Shown here: piece after piece, positions 55,519-63,996 of the stretch
Numbering within the stretch: the first letter of the stretch is position 1
Layout: every line of letters starts with the position of its first letter
Source: Jeotgalibaca arthritidis
GTDB taxonomy: Bacteria > Bacillota > Bacilli > Lactobacillales > Aerococcaceae
Direction: 5' to 3'
Assembly: GCF_011100465.1 (NCBI RefSeq)
Contig: NZ_CP049740.1
Span: forward strand, 1,356,001 to 1,420,000
DNA: 64,000 bases
Made by a program: the position numbers and the translations under genes
Notes under the pieces: generated by a model
The model's input: the letters and a program-made list of their open reading frames with translations, nothing else
Told to the model about the DNA's origin: nothing
Database searches by the model: none

Positions 55519-55676
55519 TAGACTAGAGGATTATAAGTTCAGCCATCAATGTCTAGCTCCCAAGTCCTGGCCTACTGAAAAAAAGATAAATTTGCCCCAT
55601 TGCGCGCTTCGCTGCTCATTCAGGGTCAAATTTCCTATTTTTTCATAGGCCAAGGCGGACTTGTCCGCTTTTCTTA
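55519..55676. repeat. Dispersed structured repeat, copy 2 (158 bp)
   Basis: One base differs from copy 1 at 41750-41907 (ACTAGAGG here, ACTAGGGG there). All predicted stems are identical. As in copy 1, it follows a plus-strand terminator by 2 bp and faces a convergent minus-strand gene. Confidence 0.85.
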
Positions 55677-55921
55677 GTTAAATAGTCGATACAGCTGGAT
55701 TTGAAGTTTTGTATCGACAAAAATGAGCGATACGAAACAAAAATGGACTTGGGAATATTCCCAAGTCCATTTTTTATATACGAATAATTGTTGCGCAAAC
55801 GTGCTCAAAAAGGCAGCCCCGACATGCGTTTCCCGAATAATACTCGGATGGTCTACGACCACCCTGCGTTTTTTCGGTCCAACGATTCGGGGCTAAACGC
55901 CTTTTTTCCCACTCTCTTTTA
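55677..55921. ncRNA. Gene-free structured region, possible noncoding RNA
   Basis: There is no credible ORF. From left to right: (a) two mutually exclusive hairpins, GTCGATACA/TGTATCGAC (55685-55718) and TTGTATCG/CGATACGAA (about 55709-55736); (b) a strong bidirectional hairpin (55739-55775); (c) a branched structure with outer helix AAAAAGGC/GCCTTTTT (55807-55814, 55899-55906), coaxial helix AGCCCCGA/TCGGGGCT (55815-55822, 55887-55894), and inner hairpins CCGA/TCGG (55833-55847) and TGGTC/GACCA (55849-55861). T-runs flank (c) on both strands. I do not recognise the family with certainty. The strand is undecided. Confidence 0.5.
55739..55775. terminator. Bidirectional terminator hairpin
   Basis: AAAAATGGACTTGGGAA and its exact inverse complement form an almost loopless palindrome with A and T runs at the ends. 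It can end minus-strand transcripts coming from the flavoprotein gene. Confidence 0.88.
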
Positions 55922-57184
55922 TTAGTCATCGATTGCGGCATGATAGCCAGAAGTATGCCCAGTAACGAAGGCACCTGTAATATTATAGCCACCTGTATAG
56001 CCATTGTAGTCCAATAACTCACCACAGAAATATAAACCGGGCATTAGCTTACTTTCCATTGTCTTCGGATTGACTTCCTTAGTAGAGACACCACCACCGG
56101 TAACAAATGCTTTGTCTAGTGGATGTGTGCCATCAGCTTGGAAGGTAAATGATTTACAAAACTCTGCAAATGCTTGAATGTCTTTAGGGTTCAATGATTT
56201 AAGTGTTTGGTTTGGATCGATTCCTACACGCTCAAGCCCAAATAGTAAATAGCGCTCTGGCATTAAATCTTTCCAACCATTTTTAACACTTTTATCTGCG
56301 TGTTCTTTAATAAGCTTTTGCATGTCTTGTTGAAGCTGTCCCAGACTTTGTTCTGGAAAAACATCCAAACTCATAGTTACAATGTCTACTTTATCGCGTT
56401 TCTTTGTTTGATGAATAAACATGGAACAACGAAGGGCAGCAGGGCCAGAGACACCAAAATGGGTAAAAATCATATCCATTTGATGATTGGTCACTTTTTT
56501 ACCTTTTTTATTTAAGACACTTAAGGCAACGTTTCTTAGTGATAAACCTTTTAGAACACGTTCTTTAATAAAGGGTTCTGGTGACGTAATCGGAGCTTCT
56601 GTTGGATAAAGCTCTGTAATCGTATGACCGACTTCTTTAGCAAAACGGTAGCCATCGCCTGTTGAACCTGTTCGAGGTAATGACTTTCCACCAGTAGCTA
56701 AAACAATTCGGTCTGCCGGCAGAATTTCACCGGAGTCGAGTTCAACACCTTCAATAGCGTTGTTCTGAGAATAGATAATTTTAGCAACTGTTGCGTTGGT
56801 CCGAACCGTCACGCCTTGTCTTTTCAGTTCTTCAATAAAGGTTTCCAGGATAGTTCTTGCGCGGTCTGTGACCGGGAACATTCGACCATGGTCTTCCTCT
56901 TTGAGTGCAACACCACGTGATGTAAAATATTTCATAATATCGAATTGGTTAAATTGGTTAAAGGCGCTGTGTAAAAAACGGCCATTACCAGGGATATGAG
57001 CAATGATTTCTTCTTCAGGTCGGTTATTAGTAACATTACATCGGCCTCCACCAGTAAGCAGCAGTTTTTTGCCGAGATCTTTGTTTTTTTCAACGATTGT
57101 TACGGCTGCACCAAATTCTGCAGCAGTGGCAGCAGCCATTAGGCCACTTGATCCGCCACCAATGACGATAACGTTTTTCTTCAT
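55922..57184 (-). CDS. NAD(P)/FAD-dependent oxidoreductase, HI0933/YhiN family
   Basis: Flavoprotein of about 420 aa with the FAD-binding dinucleotide fold at the N-terminus (VIGGGSSGLMAAATAAE), GGGRCNVTN (a family hallmark), ATGGKSLPRTGSTGDGYRFA, THFGVSGPAALR, and a C-terminal GYTGGYNITGAFVTGH that closes the FAD site. The family is widespread but its reaction is not established. The ATG at 57184 is chosen over 57196, which abuts its purine-rich site. The gene is transcribed alone, convergent with the RlmI-like gene. Confidence 0.88.
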   Translation of the reverse strand: MKKNVIVIGGGSSGLMAAATAAEFGAAVTIVEKNKDLGKKLLLTGGGRCNVTNNRPEEEIIAHIPGNGRFLHSAFNQFNQFDIMKYFTSRGVALKEEDHGRMFPVTDRARTILETFIEELKRQGVTVRTNATVAKIIYSQNNAIEGVELDSGEILPADRIVLATGGKSLPRTGSTGDGYRFAKEVGHTITELYPTEAPITSPEPFIKERVLKGLSLRNVALSVLNKKGKKVTNHQMDMIFTHFGVSGPAALRCSMFIHQTKKRDKVDIVTMSLDVFPEQSLGQLQQDMQKLIKEHADKSVKNGWKDLMPERYLLFGLERVGIDPNQTLKSLNPKDIQAFAEFCKSFTFQADGTHPLDKAFVTGGGVSTKEVNPKTMESKLMPGLYFCGELLDYNGYTGGYNITGAFVTGHTSGYHAAIDD

Positions 57185-57286
57185 AATAGTTTCCATCCCT
57201 TTCTAGGGGTCTTGATAAGACTATTTTAACATAATCAGTGGTCTCAACCTATGCAAAGATTGTTCACAATTTTATTTAAAAAATGG

Positions 57287-57315
57287 CTGAAAATAATGGA
57301 CAAATAGCGTATAAT
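57287..57315 (+). promoter_or_regulatory. Promoter of the nitroreductase-like gene
   Basis: CTGAAA (57287-57292), a 17-bp spacer, TATAAT (57310-57315), 56 bp before the start codon. Confidence 0.6.
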
Positions 57316-57370
57316 ATTAAAAAATGATGAATTTGCTTTATTAAGCGATTAACAGAAAGAAGGCAGAAAA

Positions 57371-57901
57371 ATGGAATTTGAAAAAGTTATTGCTCAAAAT
57401 CATACGAGTGAGCATTTTAAGGGGATACATTTAACCCGAGCACAGATTGAAAGTATCGTTAAAGCTGGACAATCAGCACCGATTATTGATGAGCTGCGAG
57501 ACCAATTCCATATTTCTGTGATTAGCAGTGAACGTGCATTGGAATACTTAACAGAAAGCGGTAAGAATATTCCAGCTGATTTAATAGAAGAAGTGAGTTT
57601 AGGTGGACCTGTTTACTTTATTATTTCTGTTAAGGAAAGTGACTTGTCTGAAGAATCTGCCTACCTTTATGCAGGCATTGTAATGGGTAACATGCAATTA
57701 CAAGCAACCAATAGTTTCTTGGGTTATCGATTTGCCTCTGAACAAAAGAAAGTTACTTTAATCGACCAAGTTTTAAAAGAGCGTTTAGAAATTCCCCAAG
57801 ATTTTAAACCTGTTCAAGTTTTGAAAGTTGGTTACGTTGAAGAGGATATCAAAAAGAGAAAAGTTTCGCATGGCGAAGTTTTAACTAATATCATTAAGTA
57901 A
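57371..57901 (+). CDS. Nitroreductase-fold protein, atypical
   Basis: A 176-aa protein with the overall pattern of small FMN nitroreductases: an N-terminal helix, IESIVKAGQSAPIIDELR in place of the usual AAxxAPSxxNxQPW, and a central SAYLYAGIVMGNMQLQATNSFLGYRF helix. However the usual N-terminal FMN-binding RRSxRxF reads NHTSEHF (residues 10-16), losing both arginines, and the APSxxNxQ stretch is altered. It may bind flavin poorly or do something else. No neighbour suggests a role. A terminator follows. Confidence 0.6.
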   Translation: MEFEKVIAQNHTSEHFKGIHLTRAQIESIVKAGQSAPIIDELRDQFHISVISSERALEYLTESGKNIPADLIEEVSLGGPVYFIISVKESDLSEESAYLYAGIVMGNMQLQATNSFLGYRFASEQKKVTLIDQVLKERLEIPQDFKPVQVLKVGYVEEDIKKRKVSHGEVLTNIIK

Positions 57902-57904
57902 TGA

Positions 57905-57943
57905 AAAGCACCGCCGTGTTCGCCAAGGACACGGTGGTGCTTT
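57905..57943. terminator. Hairpin terminator after the nitroreductase-like gene
   Basis: A 15-bp stem (57905-57919 with 57929-57943, one G-U pair); the T tract is short. Confidence 0.75.
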
Positions 57944-58026
57944 ATCTATTTAACAATTTTAAGTATAATAATATCAAAGAAAGCAATTTTGACTATTTAT
58001 TTATAATATAGAAGAGAAGTGAAGGC

Positions 58027-58728
58027 ATGAGTTATGTAAGCTTAAAAAATATTAGTAAATACTACCAAATGGGTGACAATAAAATTGTTGCGAACGATAA
58101 TATAAACTTTGATATTGAAAAAGGTGAATTTGTTGTTATTTTGGGTCCGTCAGGGGCTGGGAAGTCAACCGTCTTAAATATATTGGGCGGCATGGATATG
58201 GCTAGTGAAGGTGAGATTATCATCGGTGGCACTAATATTGCTGACTACACAGAAAAAGAACTAACGACTTATCGTCGATTAGATGTTGGATTTATTTTCC
58301 AGTTTTATAATTTAGTTCCTAACCTTACTGCTAAGGAGAATGTAGAATTAGCATCGCAAATTTCTGGAAAGGCCTTGGATGCTGAAATGGTTCTGAATGC
58401 AGTAGGCTTGGAACAGCGTATGGATAATTTTCCTGCCCAATTGTCGGGGGGAGAGCAACAGCGTGTGGCCATTGCGCGAGCGATTGCTAAACAACCGAAG
58501 CTACTCTTATGCGACGAGCCAACGGGTGCCCTTGATTATGAAACAGGCAAACAAATTTTGTCCTTATTGCAAGATACCTGTCGTAATACAGGCACGACGG
58601 TCATTGTGATTACGCATAACCAAGCCATTGCCCCAATGGCAGACCGTATTATTGAAATAAACAATGCCAAAGTTCGGGCAATCCGCCAGAACCCTCAACC
58701 AAAGGATGTTTCAGAAATAGAATGGTAA
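58027..58728 (+). CDS. ABC transporter ATPase, MacB/LolD-like
   Basis: ATPase of 233 aa working with the large FtsX-type permease 16 bp downstream. Walker [10 protein letters not shown], the LolD/MacB-type [18 protein letters not shown], signature [14 protein letters not shown] and Walker [17 protein letters not shown]. This subfamily drives MacB-like mechanotransmission systems rather than classical import. The ATG at 58027 follows GTGAAGG. No two-component system of the Bce type is next to it. Confidence 0.9.
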   Translation: MSYVSLKNISKYYQMGDNKIVANDNINFDIEKGEFVVILGPSGAGKSTVLNILGGMDMASEGEIIIGGTNIADYTEKELTTYRRLDVGFIFQFYNLVPNLTAKENVELASQISGKALDAEMVLNAVGLEQRMDNFPAQLSGGEQQRVAIARAIAKQPKLLLCDEPTGALDYETGKQILSLLQDTCRNTGTTVIVITHNQAIAPMADRIIEINNAKVRAIRQNPQPKDVSEIEW

Positions 58729-58744
58729 AGGACTGACAACTGTA

Positions 58745-61700
58745 ATGAAGAAGAAAGCACTATGGAAAGATATTTGGAAGGAAGTTTCCAATAATAAGGC
58801 ACGATTTATTGCCTTGCTCGCCATCATTACATTAGGTGTTGGTTTTTATGCAGGTATTAGTGCGGCAGGACCAGACATGTTGAAAATCGCTAATAATTAT
58901 TACCGAGATAACCAACTTTTCGATTTGAAAATTTTATCTACTTACGGCATTGTCGATAAGGACATCGAAGCAATCGAAGAAGTTCATGGCCTAACATTCG
59001 AGGCAGTTAGCACCATAGATGTGGCGGTTGAAGCCGATGCTTACCTATTAAAACTGTATCCTTATCAAGCAGGCAAGCAAAGCATGAATAACTTTGAGAT
59101 AGAGTCTGGTCGCTTACCTCAAAAAACAGGTGAAATCGCATTAGATGCTAGCCAACTATTGAAGAGTAGCTATCAAATTGGTGATCAAATCCATTTTGAC
59201 ATAGATAACCAAGAAGAGAGCGCCGACGAAGAGGCAACGATTCAAGTCATTGATCAAAGCTATACAGTGGTTGGTTTTGTTCATTCGCCTATTTATATTG
59301 AAAACATTTCAAGGGGAAATACTACTGTTGGAAAGGGGACTTTAGATGGGTTCGGTGTTGTTGTAAGAGATGATATAACCGCCGATATTTATTCAGAGGT
59401 CTATGGACGCTTTAACAATAGCGAGTCTCTCATCGCTTATACAGAAGAGTATGAATCCTTAGTCGACAAAAAAGCCAATGAAGTAGAAGTCACTTTGAAT
59501 GGCCGGCCGATTGAACGGATCAATGAAATCCGCAACGATGCCCGTAAAGAGCTATTTGACGCAGAAAAAGAACTGGAAAGCGCTCGTCAACAATTGAAGG
59601 ATGCTGAAGAAGAATTACTATCGGCCCGCCAAGAACTGGATGAAGGCAGAGCAGAATATGAGGCAAATCAGGCACTCTTCGACAGAGAAATTTCAGCTGG
59701 ACAAGCCCAACTTGCCCAAGAACAGGCCAAACTAGATAAAGCTTGGGCAGACTATCGTAGCGGTCTGGATCAGTGGCAAGAAAATGCCCGAAGCTATGCC
59801 GATGCTCAGGCAAATTGGCAAATTCAACGCGATCAGCTACTCCAACAACTAGATGCGGCAGTTTCTATAGAAGCTCTAGCGGAGAATCCAATTCCAACGC
59901 CCGAAGGAAAGGCGTTAGGAGAGCAAATCCAATTATTATTGGATGGAGAAGCGGAAGTTGAAAGTGCCCAAAGCCAACTTGAAATTTATGGTGAAAGTTT
60001 GCAAGCTCAAGAACAATTATTGGAAGAAGGACAAGCAGATCTACTGCTTGCTAAAGACCGATTAAACCAAATCCAATCCGATTTAACAGCTGCGGAAACG
60101 GCTCTTCAGTCACAAACAGATTTGTTGGCTAACCGTCAGAGTCAATTGCAACTGGTGAAGGAAATTTTACAAACACCTTATGACTCACTAACGGAAGAAC
60201 AGAAATCGACCTATTTACAAGCGCTAAATGACCAAGGAGCTCGCACGGATTTGTTTGCTTCAACCCTCGCTTATTTAAAAGGAGAAGCTACAGCTGATAC
60301 CATTCCCTTATCGGAAGAAGAACGCCTCCAATCCAGCTTAGCGACTGGCATTAACCAACAAACAGAAACAGTTAGTAGACTCCAATCAAACGCTTCAACC
60401 CTTCAAGCAACTATTAAGCAAGCTGAAACAGATTTATTAGACCAAGGTCAGATGCTGACTAATGCAAAAAATGTCTATGCAACGAGTGTGGCTAATCTTG
60501 ACCAAAAACAAAAAGAATTAACACAAGCTAAAAACATCTTACAAAATAAAGTGCAACTCGCTATGCAAGACATTCAAAACCAAGTGGTTAAGGCGGATAA
60601 GCAGTTTGAAGACCAAGCAGATGCATTAGAAGCGGCTCGAACAGAATTAGCTGCTGGTCTTAGCGAACTTGAGTCAGGACAAGCTGAAATCGATAAGGCA
60701 TACAGTCAATTGAACGCTGAGAAAGTGGCAGGACAAGAAGCACTTGATGATGCTCTTCAACAATTAGAAGAGGGAGAAGCGGACTATTCAGAAGGGTTTG
60801 CTAGCTTTGAGTTAGAACGGATAAAAGCAGAAGATGAAATAGCAGATGGCGAAGCAGAATTGGCGACAGCCAAGCAAGAGCTAGCAGATTTAGATACGCC
60901 TGTTTATTTTGTTCAAGATCGGACAGTTAATCCCGGTTATCAAAGTTACCGTGATAATGCAGATCGTATTTCTGCTATTGCAACCATTTTTCCGATATTC
61001 TTTTTCTTGATTGCAGCTTTAGTTAGTTTTACGACGATGACTCGTATGGTTGATGAGCAGCGTCAACAAATGGGAACGTTAAAAGGATTAGGCTATGGCA
61101 ATCTTGATATTGCAAAGAAATTTGTAGTCTATGCTGCAGCCGCTTGTTTTGGAGGAACAGTTTTAGGATTATTAATTGGCTATAACTTGTTCCCAAGAGT
61201 AATTGTAAAAGCCTACAGCACCTTATATACTCTGCCAGAACTAAACATTAGCTACTACCTATCTTATGGCATCCTATCTTTACTAGTAGCGTTACTTTGT
61301 ACGATTGGCCCGGCTGCTTATACAGCTCACCGCGCCCTAAAAGAAAGCCCAGCTTCAATGATGAGACCGAAGTCACCAAAAAATGGCAAGCGTGTCTTAC
61401 TCGAACGGCTGCCATTTATTTGGAACCACCTAGGATTTAATGGCAAAATTACCGTTCGTAATCTTGTTCGCTATAAATTAAGAAATAGCATGACGATTAT
61501 TGGTGTCGCAGGGAGTACGGCTCTCATTCTAACTGGTTTTGCCATTACCAATTCAATATCTGGCTTGGCACGTATTCAGTTTAGTGAAATTGCTACTTAC
61601 GATGCGGTAGTTGCCTTAGCTGAAAATCAAACGGCTGAGGCTGAAGCAGGTTATCAGCAATTGAAAGATGCTTATTCACAATTGGATAATAGTTTATTAA

Positions 61701-62575
61701 CCTTACAGGCATCTTATAAAGCAGATCGACCAAGCATTTCTACCCAAGATGTAACCATTTTTGTGCCAGAGACAACGGATAACTTAGCCGATTTTGTAAA
61801 GTTAAAGGACCGCAAGAGTGATGAATCTTATCAATTAACTGACGACGGTATTATCGTAACAGAAAAGCTAGCACGTTTAATGGCCGTTGAAGTGGGGGAT
61901 GAATTAGTTATTCGTGATGACCAAGAAGTGAGCTATCGTATGCCGGTTCAAGCGATTACTGAGAATTATACGGGACATACCATCTACTTAACGGCAGCTT
62001 TATATGAAGAAATTTTTTCTGAACGCTTCGAGGCCAACACAGAATTATTGACATTTAAAGAAAAAGGGGACTGGGAACGACAGTTTGCTGAGGAGAGTAT
62101 GGAAGCAGGCTACATTAACTTGATTACATTTATCGATACAATCGATAAACAATTCTCCGATACTTTGGAAATATTGGATTTAGTAACGGTGGTCTTGATT
62201 ATCTCAGCTGCAGCCCTAGCCTTTATCGTCCTTTATAATTTGACCAATGTGAATGTATCAGAACGGATTAGAGAATTATCAACGATTAAGGTGCTCGGTT
62301 TTTATCATACGGAAGTAAGCATGTATATTTATCGCGAAACACTTATTTTAAGTTTACTAGGGATTTTAGCTGGATTTGGACTGGGCCGTTTACTAACCGT
62401 AGTCATCCTAGGTATGGTTGAAGTGGACTTTATGCTCTTCCCAATTACCATCTCATTGTCGAGTTATCTCTATTCTTTCTTGTTGACCATTCTATTTTCT
62501 ATGATTGTTATGGTCATTATGCACTATAAATTAAAACATGTTGATATGATTGAGGCGCTCAAGTCAGTTGAGTAG
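58745..62575 (+). CDS. Giant FtsX-like ABC permease with extracellular coiled coil
   Basis: A 1276-aa membrane protein. A helix at about 18-40 is followed by a periplasmic-core-like domain (about 45-265). A long Gln/Glu/Ala-rich coiled coil (about 265-720) then repeats patterns such as AEEELLSARQELDEG. The first FtsX domain with three helices spans about 740-870 (LVSFTTMTRMVDEQRQQMGTLKGLGY), and the second FtsX unit, helix at about 920-940 and three more at the end, has RIRELSTIKVLGF. This matches the YhgE/MacB-like permeases with a coiled-coil arm found in lactic acid bacteria. The substrate is unknown; cell-wall control or drug/peptide resistance is possible. Confidence 0.82.
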   Translation: MKKKALWKDIWKEVSNNKARFIALLAIITLGVGFYAGISAAGPDMLKIANNYYRDNQLFDLKILSTYGIVDKDIEAIEEVHGLTFEAVSTIDVAVEADAYLLKLYPYQAGKQSMNNFEIESGRLPQKTGEIALDASQLLKSSYQIGDQIHFDIDNQEESADEEATIQVIDQSYTVVGFVHSPIYIENISRGNTTVGKGTLDGFGVVVRDDITADIYSEVYGRFNNSESLIAYTEEYESLVDKKANEVEVTLNGRPIERINEIRNDARKELFDAEKELESARQQLKDAEEELLSARQELDEGRAEYEANQALFDREISAGQAQLAQEQAKLDKAWADYRSGLDQWQENARSYADAQANWQIQRDQLLQQLDAAVSIEALAENPIPTPEGKALGEQIQLLLDGEAEVESAQSQLEIYGESLQAQEQLLEEGQADLLLAKDRLNQIQSDLTAAETALQSQTDLLANRQSQLQLVKEILQTPYDSLTEEQKSTYLQALNDQGARTDLFASTLAYLKGEATADTIPLSEEERLQSSLATGINQQTETVSRLQSNASTLQATIKQAETDLLDQGQMLTNAKNVYATSVANLDQKQKELTQAKNILQNKVQLAMQDIQNQVVKADKQFEDQADALEAARTELAAGLSELESGQAEIDKAYSQLNAEKVAGQEALDDALQQLEEGEADYSEGFASFELERIKAEDEIADGEAELATAKQELADLDTPVYFVQDRTVNPGYQSYRDNADRISAIATIFPIFFFLIAALVSFTTMTRMVDEQRQQMGTLKGLGYGNLDIAKKFVVYAAAACFGGTVLGLLIGYNLFPRVIVKAYSTLYTLPELNISYYLSYGILSLLVALLCTIGPAAYTAHRALKESPASMMRPKSPKNGKRVLLERLPFIWNHLGFNGKITVRNLVRYKLRNSMTIIGVAGSTALILTGFAITNSISGLARIQFSEIATYDAVVALAENQTAEAEAGYQQLKDAYSQLDNSLLTLQASYKADRPSISTQDVTIFVPETTDNLADFVKLKDRKSDESYQLTDDGIIVTEKLARLMAVEVGDELVIRDDQEVSYRMPVQAITENYTGHTIYLTAALYEEIFSERFEANTELLTFKEKGDWERQFAEESMEAGYINLITFIDTIDKQFSDTLEILDLVTVVLIISAAALAFIVLYNLTNVNVSERIRELSTIKVLGFYHTEVSMYIYRETLILSLLGILAGFGLGRLLTVVILGMVEVDFMLFPITISLSSYLYSFLLTILFSMIVMVIMHYKLKHVDMIEALKSVE

Positions 62576-62584
62576 TTGTCTAAG

Positions 62585-62620
62585 AAATGGAGTTAGTTGC
62601 TTGCTAGCTCCATTTTTTTT
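62585..62620 (+). terminator. Terminator of the ABC exporter operon
   Basis: AAATGGAGTTAG (62585-62596) pairs with CTAGCTCCATTT (62604-62615) with one G-U pair, then T. Confidence 0.88.
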
Positions 62621-62708
62621 AAAAATGAAAGAAAAGATGATTTTCAAAATGAAAAGGAGGAGGAAATTGACTTTTTGATAGAAAAAAAGAAAAAGGTTCA
62701 AAAACAGG

Positions 62709-62737
62709 TTGCTTAAATTGTCAGAATATTCTATACT
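62709..62737 (+). promoter_or_regulatory. Promoter of the branched-chain amino acid transporter
   Basis: TTGCTT (62709-62714), a 17-bp spacer, TATACT (62732-62737). The spacer is filled by the CodY-like box. Confidence 0.6.
62716..62730 (+). promoter_or_regulatory. CodY-like box
   Basis: AATTGTCAGAATATT matches the CodY consensus AATTTTCWGAAAATT at 13 of 15 positions and lies between the -35 and -10, a position suited to repression when branched-chain amino acids are plentiful. Confidence 0.7.
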
Positions 62738-62749
62738 ATGAACATTAAA

Positions 62750-62780
62750 AATTAAGGAGAAAAAAGAAATTCTCCTAATT
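62750..62780 (+). promoter_or_regulatory. Leader hairpin before the branched-chain amino acid binding protein
   Basis: AATTAAGGAGAA (62750-62761) pairs with TTCTCCTAATT (62770-62780) with one bulge. It is followed by TTTA only, so it is a weak terminator at best; it may stabilise the mRNA 5' end or act in regulation. Confidence 0.45.
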
Positions 62781-62832
62781 TTATAAACTATCAACAGCAA
62801 AGATGAACTGCGTTGAACATGGAGGAATATAT

Positions 62833-63996
62833 ATGAAGAAAAAGTTTTGGTTAGGACTAGCATCTACAGTGCTATTGGCTGCATGTGGAAACGGGGCAGA
62901 TTCTGATTCATCAAATGGTGGGGCAGCAGATGCGTCAGGCGCAGTAATTGGTGGTAACTTTGAATTATCAGGCGGTGCAAGTGCATACGGTACGCCAATG
63001 GATCAAGGTGTAAAACTTGCTGTTGAAAACATTAATGATGCTGGTGGTGTCTTAGGTGAAGACGTTACTTACATCAGCTATGACAACAAAACAGAACCTC
63101 AAGAAGCAGCCAGTGTTGCGACTCGTTTAGCAACAGAAGACAATGTTTCAGCAATCATCGGACCTGCAACAACAGGTGATGCGAATGCTCAAACACCAGC
63201 TGTAACGCGTGCAGGTGTGCCAGCGATTTTACCAGCTGCAACAGGTGACTCTGTAACGAAAGACGGCGAAACAGTATGGGAATATATTTTCCGTGTTTGT
63301 TTCCAAGATTCATTCCAAGGAGAAGTTTTAGCTAACTTTGCTCAAAACAATCTATCTGCTACAAAAGCAGTTATTGTTGTTGATAACTCAACTGACTATG
63401 GTGTGGGATTAGCAGATGCCTTTAAAGATGTCTTCACGGGTGAGATTGTCCAAGAAGAAGTATTCTCAACGGGAGATACTGACTTCCAAGCGATTTTAAC
63501 AAATATCCGTAACTTAGACTACGACGTTATTTTTATCCCAGGTTACTATGAAGAAGCTGGTTTGATTATCAAACAAGCTCGTGAAATGGGAATTGAACAA
63601 CCTATTTTAGGACCAGACGGTTTTGCTAACTCAGTATTGGTTGAATTAGCAGGCGCTCAAAATGTGAACGATGTGTACTATACAGGACACTTCACACCAA
63701 ATAGCGATGACCAAAAAGTAAAAGACTTCTTAGCAGAATATGAAGAAACTTACGGTGTAGCGGCTGACTCATTTGCAGCCTTGGCTTACGACGCAGCTAA
63801 CTTAGCATTTGCAGCAATGGAAGCAGCTGGATCAACTGATCCTCAAGATGTAACAGATGCGCTAACAACAATTACAGACTTTGAAGGTATTACAGGAACA
63901 TTCTCATTGGATGAAAACCATAATCCAATTAAAAACACATTCGTTATCGAGCTTCAAGAAGGTGTTGAAGTAGCGAATACAGTTGTAGAACCATAG
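62833..63996 (+). CDS. livJ: Branched-chain amino acid ABC transporter binding lipoprotein (LivJ-like)
   Basis: Extracellular type I binding protein for leucine, isoleucine and valine. Signal peptide with lipobox LAAC (Cys18), a Ser/Gly/Asp-rich linker, then the ligand-binding core with GGNFELSGGASAYGTPMDQG, AVENINDAGGV, GPATTGDANAQTPAV and SFAALAYDAANL. The ATG at 62833 lies 6 nt after GGAGGA; 387 aa is full length. Permease and ATPase genes should lie just past the window. The CodY-like box upstream supports the substrate call. Confidence 0.92.
   Translation: MKKKFWLGLASTVLLAACGNGADSDSSNGGAADASGAVIGGNFELSGGASAYGTPMDQGVKLAVENINDAGGVLGEDVTYISYDNKTEPQEAASVATRLATEDNVSAIIGPATTGDANAQTPAVTRAGVPAILPAATGDSVTKDGETVWEYIFRVCFQDSFQGEVLANFAQNNLSATKAVIVVDNSTDYGVGLADAFKDVFTGEIVQEEVFSTGDTDFQAILTNIRNLDYDVIFIPGYYEEAGLIIKQAREMGIEQPILGPDGFANSVLVELAGAQNVNDVYYTGHFTPNSDDQKVKDFLAEYEETYGVAADSFAALAYDAANLAFAAMEAAGSTDPQDVTDALTTITDFEGITGTFSLDENHNPIKNTFVIELQEGVEVANTVVEP

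Noticed and set aside
55674-56025. Small minus-strand ORFs reading through the structured region
   Set aside because: They cross terminator hairpins and the start of the flavoprotein gene's 3' end; the sequence is explained better by base pairing than by coding.
62564-62863. 99-aa minus-strand ORF after the giant permease gene
   Set aside because: It is hydrophobic by AT richness, overlaps the terminator, the CodY-like box and the LivJ start, and has no ribosome site.
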